Shown here piece by piece: positions 1 through 8,216 of a stretch of 64,000 bases of DNA. Source of the DNA: Pseudomonas subflava. GTDB taxonomy: Bacteria; Pseudomonadota; Gammaproteobacteria; Pseudomonadales; Pseudomonadaceae. The stretch covers positions 414,086-478,085 of the forward strand of contig NZ_JAMXBF010000006.1 in the NCBI RefSeq assembly GCF_023823685.1, written 5' to 3'. Within the stretch, counting starts at the first letter, position 1. Each line of letters begins with the position of its first letter. Under the pieces are notes generated by a model, which was not told the DNA's origin, did no database searches, and saw nothing but the letters and a program-made list of their open reading frames with translations. Position numbers and translations under genes: made by a program.

Positions 1-58
1 CCGGCAGTTGACCACGTCGACTTCTTCACGGATCTCGATCGAGACTATTCGCCTCGTT

Positions 59-1033
59 TTATGCATGTCTCACCACCACCAGGGTTGCGTCGTCGTTGTG
101 CCGACGGAAGTCGCGGTGCAGCACCGCCGCGATGACCGCCGGATGGCGCCCGGCGAGGCGCGGATAACTGCCCAGATCGTGACGCGTGCTGATGCCGTCC
201 GACGACATCATCAGCAGCGTCGTCGGCGACCAGGGGTAGCTGAAGCTCTGGATGCGGCCGATGCGGTAGCCTACCGTGCCGTTGCCGGACACCATGCTGC
301 GGCTGCGACCGTCGTGCAGCACCCCGGCGATATTGCCCATGCCGCAGAAACGCACCTGGGCCTGCTCGGGCTGGATTTCCGCCAGCGCCACGGCGCCGCC
401 GCGGGTCGGCATCAGCGCACGGTGCATGCGCTCGAGCAGGGTTTCCAGCGGCAGCGTGTCGTCGTGGTCGAGGAACAGGTCGCGGGCGCGGCGGCTGGCC
501 TCATGGGCGGCATGGCCATGGCCGAGGCCGTCGCAGACCATGATGCGGTTGTCGCGGATCGCCCAGGCGTCGCCGCAGACCTCCTCGCCGGGGTAGGGCG
601 TGCTCACGCCGGCCGAGATCAGCGGGCTGGTGGCCGGGTTCAGGCGGAACTGGGCGAACACCACGGTGCCCTGGCCTGGCTGGGAGTAGATGTCGAAGTG
701 GTCGGACAGCCGGCTTATGGCGCCCAGGCCGGCGCCCATGGTGCCCTTGGAGGAATAGCTGTCGGCCAGGCAGCGAGCCACGTCGTCCATGCCGGGGCCC
801 TTGTCGACGGCGAGCAGATCCAGCCGCTCGTCGTCCTGATAGAAGAGCAGCTCGCCGCCACCGGCATGCAGCACCAGGTTGCGCGCCATCTCCTGCACCA
901 CCACGCTCACGCGCCCCAGCAGGGTCTCGTCGGTCGTGAGCCGGCTGGCCTCGCGGATGACGACCCGGCGCGCGGCGTCGGCATGGGCGGTGTGGCTGAC
1001 CGCATAGGAAAACTGCTTGATAACCTCGGTCAT
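59..1033 (-). CDS. Fused RsbT-like ATPase and SpoIIE/PP2C phosphatase (RsbX-like)
   Basis: Two-domain protein of 324 residues. The N-terminal half is a GHKL/HATPase_c fold like RsbT, with an N-box around residues 48-57 (EMARNLVLHA), a DKGPGM box at 77-82 and a glycine lid at 96-104. The C-terminal half is a PP2C/SpoIIE-type serine phosphatase with metal-binding Asp residues at D155 (GDAWAI) and D168 (VCDGLGHGHA). In Bacillus, RsbX dephosphorylates RsbR and RsbS and resets the stressosome; I infer the same role here, with the extra ATPase domain possibly docking on RsbS. The ATG at 1033 overlaps the rsbT stop in an ATGA; a GTG at 1045 is possible but less likely. It is last in the rsbR-S-T operon. 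The downstream output is outside the window. Confidence 0.85.
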   Translation of the reverse strand: MTEVIKQFSYAVSHTAHADAARRVVIREASRLTTDETLLGRVSVVVQEMARNLVLHAGGGELLFYQDDERLDLLAVDKGPGMDDVARCLADSYSSKGTMGAGLGAISRLSDHFDIYSQPGQGTVVFAQFRLNPATSPLISAGVSTPYPGEEVCGDAWAIRDNRIMVCDGLGHGHAAHEASRRARDLFLDHDDTLPLETLLERMHRALMPTRGGAVALAEIQPEQAQVRFCGMGNIAGVLHDGRSRSMVSGNGTVGYRIGRIQSFSYPWSPTTLLMMSSDGISTRHDLGSYPRLAGRHPAVIAAVLHRDFRRHNDDATLVVVRHA

Positions 1034-1428
1034 TTCCACTTCCACAGTTCCACCGTCGTGCCGGCGCCGGGCTGGCTCTTCAAATCGAATTCGTCAACCA
1101 GGCGGCGCGAGCCGCTCAGGCCCAGGCCCAGGCCGCTGCCCGATGTGTAGCCGTCGACCAGCGCGCGCTCGATATCGGCGATGCCCGGGCCCTGGTCGGC
1201 AATGACCAGGCGCACGGCCGCGCGACCGTCGCGGTTGGCGAGCTCGATCAGGCATTGGCCGCCACCGCCGTAGATCAGCGCATTACGCGCGATCTCGCTG
1301 GCCGCGGTGACGATCTTGGTCTGCGAGACCAGGCCCAGACGGGCTTCTTCGGCCGCCTTGCGCACCCGCTGGCGGATGATGACGATGTCAGTTTCCTGTT
1401 TCAGAGGGAGCGTCTGTGTCTTCGTCAC
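1030..1428 (-). CDS. rsbT: Stressosome switch kinase RsbT (anti-sigma-factor type HATPase)
   Basis: A small GHKL serine/threonine kinase of about 132 residues with N-box (EIARNALIY), DQGPGI box and GSGLGLGL lid. In the Bacillus system RsbT sits on the RsbR/RsbS scaffold, phosphorylates both when stress is sensed, then leaves to activate a downstream partner. I prefer the GTG at 1428, preceded by GGGGAG at a seven-base spacing and giving an N terminus the length of Bacillus RsbT. The ATG at 1452 has no spaced ribosome site. With the GTG start the gene overlaps the end of rsbS by 41 bases, and it overlaps the phosphatase gene by four, so translation is probably coupled throughout. Confidence 0.87.
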   Translation of the reverse strand: MTKTQTLPLKQETDIVIIRQRVRKAAEEARLGLVSQTKIVTAASEIARNALIYGGGGQCLIELANRDGRAAVRLVIADQGPGIADIERALVDGYTSGSGLGLGLSGSRRLVDEFDLKSQPGAGTTVELWKWK

Positions 1429-1813
1429 TCTCGGGCTCCCCGGCGATTTCATCCTCGTTCACGCTGTTTTCCAGCCAGCGCATGCCTTTCTCGATATTCA
1501 GCGCGGTGGCGATGCCCTCCAGGGACAGGCCCAGTTCGACCAGGGTGATGGCCACGGCCGGTTGCATGCCCACCACGATCACCTTGGCGTCGAGGATGCG
1601 CGACACGTTGGCGATATGGGACAGCATGCGGCCGATGAAGGAGTCGACGATCTCCAGCGAAGAGATGTCGATCAGCACGCCCTTGGCCCTGTGGCGCACG
1701 ATCTGCTCGGTGAGGTCTTCCTGCAGGTCCAGCGCCAACTGGTCGTGCATGTCGACCTGAATGCTGAGCAGCAGGTATTTGCCCATCTTGAGGATTGGAA
1801 TGCGGTCTACCAT
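1388..1813 (-). CDS. rsbS: Stressosome scaffold STAS protein RsbS
   Basis: Single STAS-domain protein of 141 residues that aligns over its whole length with Bacillus RsbS. The phosphoacceptor serine region reads SSLEIVDSFIGR, and S58 falls where Bacillus has S59, the residue phosphorylated by RsbT. The C-terminal 20 or so residues are an acidic tail (rich in E, S and D) not needed for the fold. RsbS forms the core of the stressosome with RsbR and holds RsbT inactive. The start at 1813 has a GAGGA site. It lies 10 bases after rsbR, in the same operon. Confidence 0.88.
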   Translation of the reverse strand: MVDRIPILKMGKYLLLSIQVDMHDQLALDLQEDLTEQIVRHRAKGVLIDISSLEIVDSFIGRMLSHIANVSRILDAKVIVVGMQPAVAITLVELGLSLEGIATALNIEKGMRWLENSVNEDEIAGEPESDEDTDAPSETGN

Positions 1814-1823
1814 GGCCGGGTCC

Positions 1824-2666
1824 TCAGCGCGCGTTGCCGACCAGACGGACGTTCAGCTCCTTGAGCGACAGCTTGAAGGCGTCGGCCAGGGAGGACTTGG
1901 TCACCACGTCGCCCAGTTCCACGCCCAGGTGGACGATGGTCGCGGCGATCTGCGGACGGATACCGCTGATGATGCAGCGGGCGCCCATCAGCTTGGCGGC
2001 GGTAATGGTCTTGAGCAGGTGCTGGGCGACCATGGTGTCCACGGTCGGCACGCCAGTGATGTCGATGATGGCGATGTCGGACTCGGTCTCGACGATCTTC
2101 TGCAGCAGCGATTCCATGACGATCTGGGTGCGGTTGCTGTCCAGCGCGCCGATCAGCGGCACGGCCAGCACGCCGTCCCACAGCTGCACCACCGGTGTGG
2201 AGAGTTCCAGCAGGCTTTCCTGCTGCTCGCGGATCACCGCCTCACGGCCGGCCATGTAGTACTCGACGCTGAACAGGCCGAGCTTGTCGACCAGCTTGTT
2301 GACCAACCAGACCAGATCGACTCTGTTGTCGTATTGGCTCTGGTTCTGGATCAGCTCGAACAGCGGCTCCTTGAGCGAAAACACGAAGGTCGCCGTCTCG
2401 GAGGCGGAGAAGCCCTGCCTGGCCTGGGTGCGGGAGAGTCGCTCAAGCTGTGCCTTGAGCGGCTTCCAGGCCGGCGCGTCGAAGTCGTCCGCGTCTTGTG
2501 CTAACGCCATGATCACGGCCTTGAGCAGGTCCCTGGAGTTGTCCTGGACATTGCGTTCGTCGATCAGGTCGAAGCGGATCCCAGCGGCGCGCTGGGCGCT
2601 CAGCCACTTGTCCAGGATCTGTTCTTCGTTCTGTTTGAGTAGCTCGGCAAGCTGAGAGACGGACAT
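1824..2666 (-). CDS. rsbR: Stressosome sensor RsbR (N-terminal sensor plus STAS domain)
   Basis: 280-residue RsbR paralogue with an alpha-helical N-terminal sensor region of about 150 residues and a C-terminal STAS domain (about 160-275). The two phosphorylated threonines of Bacillus RsbR (T171 and T205) align with S177 (ALDSNRT) and T211 (VDTMVAQ), so one acceptor appears to be Ser rather than Thr. The N-terminal region is the peripheral sensory turret of the stressosome; its ligand cannot be read from sequence. It is the first gene of the four-gene operon, with a clear AAGGAAA ribosome site before the ATG at 2666. Confidence 0.87.
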   Translation of the reverse strand: MSVSQLAELLKQNEEQILDKWLSAQRAAGIRFDLIDERNVQDNSRDLLKAVIMALAQDADDFDAPAWKPLKAQLERLSRTQARQGFSASETATFVFSLKEPLFELIQNQSQYDNRVDLVWLVNKLVDKLGLFSVEYYMAGREAVIREQQESLLELSTPVVQLWDGVLAVPLIGALDSNRTQIVMESLLQKIVETESDIAIIDITGVPTVDTMVAQHLLKTITAAKLMGARCIISGIRPQIAATIVHLGVELGDVVTKSSLADAFKLSLKELNVRLVGNAR

Positions 2667-2832
2667 CGCTGATTTCCTTATGCGGAAGGTAGATTGAAAC
2701 GCTAGTCAGGCCAGGCCCCTTATAACCGTATCAGGGGAAATGATCTATCCAACGGCAATATGAGATGGCTCAGGGACCGGCTGCCAGGGAAGGGAGTTCA
2801 ACCTTTTCAGCGAAGCGGCGCAATGATCGGGG

Positions 2833-2851
2833 GCAGCCGTTCGGCGGCTGC
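2833..2851 (-). terminator. Possible hairpin terminator after the 2860-3255 gene
   Basis: Seven-base perfect stem (arms 2833-2839 and 2845-2851, loop of five) just downstream of the minus-strand gene ending at 2860. It has no T-run, so intrinsic termination is uncertain. The rest of 2667-2859 should hold the rsbR promoter, which I could not assign with confidence. Confidence 0.3.
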
Positions 2852-2859
2852 GCCTCTGT

Positions 2860-3255
2860 TCAGATGAATCCGGGCTGATGTCGTTCGGCAACATAGTCCA
2901 GCGGCAGGGCGGCGGCCTTGATGAAGAAGGCGGCCAGTTCGGTTTCTATCAAGGTGTCGTTGATCGAGTCGAGCGCCGCCTGCAGACGCTGAACCTCGGC
3001 GCCGTAGGTCTTCTCGTGCAACACCAGACGGCTGTCGGGCACGGCGCGGATACGGTAGCAGCAGGGCGTGTTGTCGCTGGGGCGGCGCAGGGTCAGGCAC
3101 AGTTCCAGGTGCTCGCCGTTGCGCAGTTCGGTGCTGGCCTGCAGGCCGTTGAGGTGGGCGTAATCCGCCGCCTGCTCGAAGTGCTGGGCGGCGCAGCTCA
3201 CCAGGACCTGCAGCAGGGCATCGCGGAAGGCCGGCTCGGTCGCGGGTTGGTTCAT
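2860..3255 (-). CDS. Hypothetical protein, 131 aa
   Basis: Unrecognised cytoplasmic protein of 131 residues with no signal peptide or membrane segment. It starts at an ATG with a GAGGAA site a few bases upstream, which together with ordinary composition supports it as a real gene. The middle alternates predicted strand and loop (HLELCLTLRRP, CCYRIRAVPDSRLVL) and the C-terminal third looks helical. It contains a vicinal Cys pair (CC) but no metal-binding pattern. It lies between the stressosome operon and a cluster of small genes. No function is assigned. Confidence 0.6.
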   Translation of the reverse strand: MNQPATEPAFRDALLQVLVSCAAQHFEQAADYAHLNGLQASTELRNGEHLELCLTLRRPSDNTPCCYRIRAVPDSRLVLHEKTYGAEVQRLQAALDSINDTLIETELAAFFIKAAALPLDYVAERHQPGFI

Positions 3256-3344
3256 GGTCGATTCCTCGTCTACATCGGTTCGACGTACGACCGGCGCGGG
3301 CGAGGGCGAGTGCCGGACATTTTTTGCGCGTGTTTTATAGGCGC

Positions 3345-3587
3345 TCAGCGGTGGGCGAAACGGTGTGCGGCGCGGTAGGCGGGGGCAAAGGCCGGGCGCG
3401 GCTGCTTGTGCCGGCGCGGCTTGCTGCGCCGCGCGGGCGGCGGCGCCAGACGCACCAGCGTCTCGGCCTGGCGCTCGTCGGCGTCGCGCGCATGGCGGCG
3501 GGCGATGCGCAGCATGCCCCAGAGCATGGCGGCGGCAACCAGGAACCAGGATGAAATGGCGAGGAGAATGACGGCTTCGGCTTCCAT
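3345..3587 (-). CDS. Small single-pass membrane protein, 80 aa
   Basis: One hydrophobic helix spans roughly residues 4-27, followed by a very basic, proline-rich tail (RRSKPRRHKQPRP) that should lie in the cytoplasm. The start at 3587 is strongly supported by an AGGAGG site about eight bases upstream; that site overlaps the stop codon of the preceding gene (3600-4190), so the two are probably translationally coupled. No family recognised. The basic tail could contact phospholipid or nucleic acid, but that is speculation. Confidence 0.6.
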   Translation of the reverse strand: MEAEAVILLAISSWFLVAAAMLWGMLRIARRHARDADERQAETLVRLAPPPARRSKPRRHKQPRPAFAPAYRAAHRFAHR

Positions 3588-3599
3588 CGACCTTTCCTC

Positions 3600-4190
3600 C
3601 TACAGATCTATCTGCAGTCGTTGGTGGTGATGCAGCGCCAGGTCCAGCTCGTCGAGCATGGCCATGGCGAAGCGATGAAGGGGCAGGGCGGACGCGCCCG
3701 GCTGCTTGAAATCGTCGATGCCGAGGTCCTCATCGGACGACGGCGGCGCCTGTACCAGGGTCCAGGCTACCCTACTGGCCTTCAGCCGGTCGGTCAGGTG
3801 ATGTACGGGCGACTCGGGCGCCAGGTCGCGGTCCAGCCAAGCGAAGTCGTCGACCACCATCAGGCGCTTGACCCCGGCGGTCTCCAGCCCGTCCAGCAGC
3901 GCGATCAGCGTGTTGAAGCGCAGGGCGAAGTCGTCCTGATCCTTCAACGCCACATCCAGCAGGCAGATGACGCCGTGCATGCCGGCCACGCTGCGGCTGA
4001 CCTCGATAGGGTCGCTCAGCCCGCCACTCTTGGCCCGCAGGCCCGGTCGGGCGCGCTGCTCGTTGAGGTCGTCGAGCACCGCCGTGGCCTCGAACTGGCG
4101 GTGCAACGCCTCCGCCAGAATCGCACTGCCGAGGCTGCTGTCGCCGCCATAGACCAGCAGCTTGTACGTCGGGGTTTCCATGTTTCTCAT
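3600..4190 (-). CDS. NAD(P)-binding Rossmann protein, NmrA/SDR-like
   Basis: 196-residue protein resembling atypical (extended) short-chain dehydrogenases. The N terminus has a beta-alpha-beta start (LLVYGGDSSLGSAI), a nucleotide-binding pattern close to GGxxxxG. The body follows NmrA-like order, with the region FNTLIALLDGLETAGVKRLMVVDD typical of strand 5 and the following helix. No YxxxK catalytic pair is evident, so it may bind nucleotide without classical SDR catalysis. The ATG at 4190 is two bases after the previous stop; an alternative ATG lies at 4181. It is co-directional with the genes at 4193-4405 and 3345-3587, forming a three-gene unit of unknown purpose. Confidence 0.65.
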   Translation of the reverse strand: MRNMETPTYKLLVYGGDSSLGSAILAEALHRQFEATAVLDDLNEQRARPGLRAKSGGLSDPIEVSRSVAGMHGVICLLDVALKDQDDFALRFNTLIALLDGLETAGVKRLMVVDDFAWLDRDLAPESPVHHLTDRLKASRVAWTLVQAPPSSDEDLGIDDFKQPGASALPLHRFAMAMLDELDLALHHHQRLQIDL

Positions 4191-4192
4191 GG

Positions 4193-4405
4193 TCAGGGCT
4201 GCTGGTAGTGGCCCGGGGTGAAGGCGGTGCGCTCGGGGTCGATATGGGTCACCTGCACGTCGGTGATCGTGGCGCCGCCGTGCTGCGTCTGCAGTCGCGC
4301 CAGCGCCTGTTCCGGCGTCATCGATTCGGCCTCATCCTCCACCGTGACGGACTGCGGCTGGTTGTCGAGTATGTAGCTGACCAGAAAGGCATTTTTCTTC
4401 GCCAT
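4193..4405 (-). CDS. Hypothetical small protein, 70 aa
   Basis: Small soluble protein beginning MAKKNAFLVSYIL. The start at 4405 is chosen over an upstream ATG because a GGGAGA site sits at the right distance. The sequence suggests a short beta strand (AFLVSYIL), an acidic linker, a helix (PEQALARLQTQHG) and a second strand (ATITDVQVTHI). No family recognised. It is first in the three-gene unit running down to 3345. Confidence 0.6.
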   Translation of the reverse strand: MAKKNAFLVSYILDNQPQSVTVEDEAESMTPEQALARLQTQHGGATITDVQVTHIDPERTAFTPGHYQQP

Positions 4406-4551
4406 TGCACTTCTCCCTGATGGCACGTAAGCGGTAGACCGTCGAACGGGCGCGCAGGGTCCATCAATTTATGGATAAAACCTTCGGCCGCGCCGCAGGG
4501 TCGATTGCGATAAGGAAACCTGGCGGCGCGTGCCGCGAAGGAGACTGGCAA

Positions 4552-4692
4552 ATGAAACTCGCATGTCTGATCAACGGGTGTACATGGACCGCCGGCACCC
4601 TCATGGATATGGGCAAGGAAACCTTGCTGTGCCAATGCTGCAGCCGCTGCGGCAGCTTCCGCTATCTGCCGGGAGGCGACGCCTCCAGTTAG
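4552..4692 (+). CDS. Cys-rich small protein, 46 aa
   Basis: A 46-residue ORF starting with ATG at 4552 behind a clear AAGGAG site. It has six cysteines at positions 5, 10, 27, 29, 30 and 33 (CLINGC near the start, then CQCCSRCG), a pattern suited to a zinc knuckle or small metal centre. The MKLxCLxNGCxW opening resembles a family of Pseudomonas Cys-rich small proteins I recall being annotated as PSPA7_2676-like; this is from memory. It lies just upstream of ku, on the same strand, about 60 bases before it. Function unknown. Confidence 0.6.
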   Translation: MKLACLINGCTWTAGTLMDMGKETLLCQCCSRCGSFRYLPGGDASS

Positions 4693-4751
4693 GTGAAACT
4701 TTCCCAGGCGGCGGCGGGTCGGCCATGTAGGTATCCCCAGGAACTACCGCC

Positions 4752-5633
4752 ATGGCTCGAGCAATCTGGAAAGGCGCGATCAGTTTCGGCCTGGTGCACA
4801 TTCCCGTCGCACTGGTGTCGGCCACCTCCTCGCAGGGCGTGGACTTCGACTGGCTGGACAAGCGCAGCATGGACCCGGTCGGCTACAAGCGGGTCAACAA
4901 GGTCACCGGCAAGGAGGTGACCAAGGAACACATCGTCAAGGGCGTGGAGTACGAGAAGGGCCGCTACGTGGTGCTGAGCGAGGAGGAAATCCGCGCCGCC
5001 CACCCGGAGTCGACCCAGACCATCGACATCTTCGCCTTCGTCGACAGCCCGCAGATTCCCCTGCAGAACATCGATACACCCTATTACCTGGCACCCGACC
5101 GGCGTGGCGAGAAGGTCTACGCGCTGCTGCGCGAGGCGCTGGCCTCCACCGGCAAGGTTGCCCTGGCCCATGTGGTGCTGCACACGCGCCAGTACCTGGC
5201 GACGCTGATGCCGCTGGAGTCGGCGCTGGTGCTGGTGAAGCTGCGCTGGCCCGCCGAGGTCCGCGGGCTGGAGTCGCTGGAACTGGGCCCGGCGGTGACC
5301 AAGGCCAAGCTGGCCAAGAGCGAGCTGGACATGGCCAAGCGCCTGATCAAGGACATGAGTGGCGACTGGCAGCCCGAGGAATACCAGGACAGTTTCCAGG
5401 ACCGCATCCTCGAACTGGTTGAGCGCAAGGCCAAGGCCGGCAAGATCGAGGAGGTCGAGAAGGTCTCCGGCGGCGAAGAGCGCCGCAGCGCCGACGTCAT
5501 CGACCTCACCGAACTGCTGCGGCGCAGTCTCGGCGGTGGTTCCGACGAGGAAACCAAGAAGCCCGCCCGCCGCCGTTCGACGACGGGCTCCGCCAAGACC
5601 ACCAGCAAGACCGCCAAGACGGCGCGCAAGTAG
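4752..5633 (+). CDS. ku: Non-homologous end-joining DNA end-binding protein Ku
   Basis: Full-length bacterial Ku (293 residues). It opens MARAIWKGAISFGLVHIPV, the family hallmark, and continues through the beta-barrel ring core (about 1-250) that encircles DNA ends as a homodimer. The C-terminal 40 residues are a lysine/arginine/threonine-rich tail, which in other bacterial Ku proteins contacts DNA and stimulates LigD. ligD begins 10 bases downstream, so they form a two-gene repair operon for double-strand breaks, typically important in stationary phase or desiccated cells. Confidence 0.96.
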   Translation: MARAIWKGAISFGLVHIPVALVSATSSQGVDFDWLDKRSMDPVGYKRVNKVTGKEVTKEHIVKGVEYEKGRYVVLSEEEIRAAHPESTQTIDIFAFVDSPQIPLQNIDTPYYLAPDRRGEKVYALLREALASTGKVALAHVVLHTRQYLATLMPLESALVLVKLRWPAEVRGLESLELGPAVTKAKLAKSELDMAKRLIKDMSGDWQPEEYQDSFQDRILELVERKAKAGKIEEVEKVSGGEERRSADVIDLTELLRRSLGGGSDEETKKPARRRSTTGSAKTTSKTAKTARK

Positions 5634-5643
5634 GGGACCCTAG

Positions 5644-8199
5644 ATGGCCAGGGCGCAGAGCGAATACAACCGCAAACGCAACTTCGAACAGACCAGCGAG
5701 CCCCGCGAGCAGCCGCGCAAGCGGCGTAGCAAGGCCGGTGCGCTGCGCTTCGTGATCCAGAAGCACGACGCCCGGCGCCTGCATTACGACTTTCGCCTGG
5801 AACTGGACGGCACGCTGAAGAGCTGGGCGGTGCCCAAGGGTCCGAGCCTGGACCCGCGCGACAAGCGCCTGGCCGTGCACGTCGAGGATCACCCGCTCGA
5901 TTACGCCACCTTCGAGGGCAGCATTCCCGAGGGCAACTATGGCGCCGGCGACGTGATCGTCTGGGACCAGGGCATCTGGCAGCCTCACGGCGACCCGGCG
6001 GCGGCGTACAAGGCCGGCAAGCTCAAGTTCGCCCTGGTGGGCGAGAAGCTGTCCGGCGACTGGAGCCTGGTGCGCACCCACCTGCGCGGCAGCAGCGACA
6101 AGGAACAGTGGCTGCTGATCAAAGAGCGCGACGACATCGCCCGCCCCTCGGAGGAGTACGACATCGTCGAGGCGCAGCCGCAGAGCGTGATCAGCGGCGC
6201 CCTGGTGGGCGGGCCGAGCAAGAAAGCCACGCGGCAGGCCGCCAGCGTCCGCGCGGCGAGCAAGCCGAAGGCCGCCAAGCCCAAATCCAAGGCCACGGCG
6301 GAATTTCCCGACACCCTGGCGCCGCAGCTGGCCATCCTCGCCGAGCGCCCGCCGGAAGGCGACTGGCTCTACGAGGTCAAGTTCGATGGTTACCGCGTCA
6401 TGGCGCGCATCGCCGACGGCGAGGTGCGCCTGTTCACCCGCAACGGCCACGACTGGACCGCGAAGATGCCAAAACAGGCCGAGGCCCTGGCCAAGCTGGA
6501 CCTGCGGGACAGCTGGCTGGACGGCGAAATGGTGGTGATGAACGAGCAGGGCTTGCCGAGCTTTCAGCTGTTGCAGAACGCCTTCGAGATCGGCCGCAGC
6601 CACGACATTCTCTATTACCTGTTCGACGCCCCGTTCATCGACGGCGAGGACCTGCGCCAGACCCCGCTGGAAGAGCGCCGCGCCAGGCTCAAGCAGGCGC
6701 TGGGCTCGACCCGCGGCACTCCGCTGCGCTTTTCCGCCGCCTTCGCCGCCCAACATCAGGACATCGTCGAAAGCGCCTGCGCCATGTCGCTGGAGGGCGT
6801 GATCGGCAAGCGCGCCGGCAGCCTCTACGTGTCGCGGCGCAGCCAGGACTGGATCAAGCTCAAGTGCCGTCTGCGCCAGGAATTCGTGGTCATCGGCCAC
6901 ACCGCGCCCAAGGGCAGCCGCAGCGGCTTCGGTGCGCTGCTGCTGGCGATCAACGACGACCAGGGCCTGCGCTATGCCGGCCGGGTGGGCTCCGGCTTCG
7001 GCGAGGCGATGCTCAAGGATCTGCATCAGAAGCTGCGCCAGCTGGCGCGGGACGACTCGCCGCTGGCCGCGCCCCTGCGCGGCCCGGACGCGCGTGGCGT
7101 GAGCTGGGTCGAACCGCAGCTGGTGGCTGAAGTCGAATTCGCCGAATGGACGAACGAAGGCATCGTCCGCCAGGCCGCTTTCGTCTCCCTGCGCAGCGAC
7201 AAGTCGGCGAGCGAGATCGTTCGCGAGCGGCCACGCCAGCCCGAGCAAGCGACGAAAAAGCCCGCCAAACCGGCGGCCAAGGCGAGCAAGGGCAAGCCCG
7301 GTCGGCAGGACATCGCCGGCGTGTCGATCAGCAACCCGCAGCGGGTCATCGACCCGGAGAGCGGCTCCACCAAGCTCGAGCTCGCGCAATTCTACGCGGG
7401 CGTTGCCGACTGGCTGCTGCCGTACCTGGACAACCGCCCGGTGTCGCTGGTGCGCGCGCCGGACGGCGTGGGTGGCGAACAGTTCTTCCAGAAACATGCC
7501 GAACGCCTGGCCATCCCCAACATCAAGCACCTGGACAAGAGCCTCGACCCCGGCCACGCGCGGCTGATGGAGATCGACAGCCTGCCGGCGCTGATCGGCG
7601 CCGTGCAGATGGGCACCATCGAGCTGCACACCTGGGGCGCCACCAGCGACCGCATCGATACGCCCGACCACTTCGTGCTCGACCTCGACCCGGACCCCGC
7701 GCTGCCCTGGCGCAGCATGCAGGAGGCGACCCGGCTGACGCTCACGGTGCTCGATGAGCTGGGCCTGCAGGCCTTCCTCAAGACCAGCGGCGGCAAGGGC
7801 ATCCACATCATCGTGCCGCTGGCGCGCCGCGCCGGCTGGGACGAGGTCAAGGGCTTCGCCAAGGCCGTCGCCCAGTTCATGACCCGCCAGCTGCCGGAGC
7901 GCTTCACCGCCACGTCCGGGCCGAAGAACCGGGTCGGCAAGATATTCATCGACTACCTGCGCAACGGCCGCGGCGCCAGCACCGTGGCCGCCTATTCGGT
8001 GCGCGCCCGTCCGGGCCTGCCGGTGTCCGTGCCCATCGCCCGCGACGAGCTCGACGGGCTGCGCAGCGCCCAGCAATGGACCATCCACAACCTGCAGGAA
8101 CGTCTCGACGGCCTGCGGGACGACCCCTGGAAGGGTTACGCCAACCGCCAGCGCCTGACCCGCGCCATGTGGCAGCGGCTGGACGCCGACCCCTCCTGA
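5644..8199 (+). CDS. ligD: Multifunctional ATP-dependent DNA ligase LigD
   Basis: 851-residue three-domain NHEJ enzyme in Pseudomonas order. First comes a 3'-phosphoesterase domain (about 33-190) with HDARRLHYDF and H83 (EDHPLDY). Then the ATP-dependent ligase (about 220-520), whose nucleotidyl lysine is K246 in EVKFDGYR, with downstream motifs including LDGEMVV and GKRAGSLY. Last is an archaeo-eukaryotic primase-like polymerase (about 560-851) with catalytic acidic pair in DLDPD at 680-684. Lys/Ala/Pro-rich linkers (200-220 and 535-555) separate the domains. It works with the adjacent Ku to trim, fill and seal ends. Confidence 0.97.
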   Translation: MARAQSEYNRKRNFEQTSEPREQPRKRRSKAGALRFVIQKHDARRLHYDFRLELDGTLKSWAVPKGPSLDPRDKRLAVHVEDHPLDYATFEGSIPEGNYGAGDVIVWDQGIWQPHGDPAAAYKAGKLKFALVGEKLSGDWSLVRTHLRGSSDKEQWLLIKERDDIARPSEEYDIVEAQPQSVISGALVGGPSKKATRQAASVRAASKPKAAKPKSKATAEFPDTLAPQLAILAERPPEGDWLYEVKFDGYRVMARIADGEVRLFTRNGHDWTAKMPKQAEALAKLDLRDSWLDGEMVVMNEQGLPSFQLLQNAFEIGRSHDILYYLFDAPFIDGEDLRQTPLEERRARLKQALGSTRGTPLRFSAAFAAQHQDIVESACAMSLEGVIGKRAGSLYVSRRSQDWIKLKCRLRQEFVVIGHTAPKGSRSGFGALLLAINDDQGLRYAGRVGSGFGEAMLKDLHQKLRQLARDDSPLAAPLRGPDARGVSWVEPQLVAEVEFAEWTNEGIVRQAAFVSLRSDKSASEIVRERPRQPEQATKKPAKPAAKASKGKPGRQDIAGVSISNPQRVIDPESGSTKLELAQFYAGVADWLLPYLDNRPVSLVRAPDGVGGEQFFQKHAERLAIPNIKHLDKSLDPGHARLMEIDSLPALIGAVQMGTIELHTWGATSDRIDTPDHFVLDLDPDPALPWRSMQEATRLTLTVLDELGLQAFLKTSGGKGIHIIVPLARRAGWDEVKGFAKAVAQFMTRQLPERFTATSGPKNRVGKIFIDYLRNGRGASTVAAYSVRARPGLPVSVPIARDELDGLRSAQQWTIHNLQERLDGLRDDPWKGYANRQRLTRAMWQRLDADPS

Positions 8200-8216
8200 A
8201 TCGAGAGGAAACTTTC

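Noticed and set aside
5506..8088. 860-residue open frame antisense to ligD
   Set aside because: Composition is Arg/Ala/Gly/His repeats with no domain, and it lies wholly opposite ku and ligD; it is a high-GC shadow frame.
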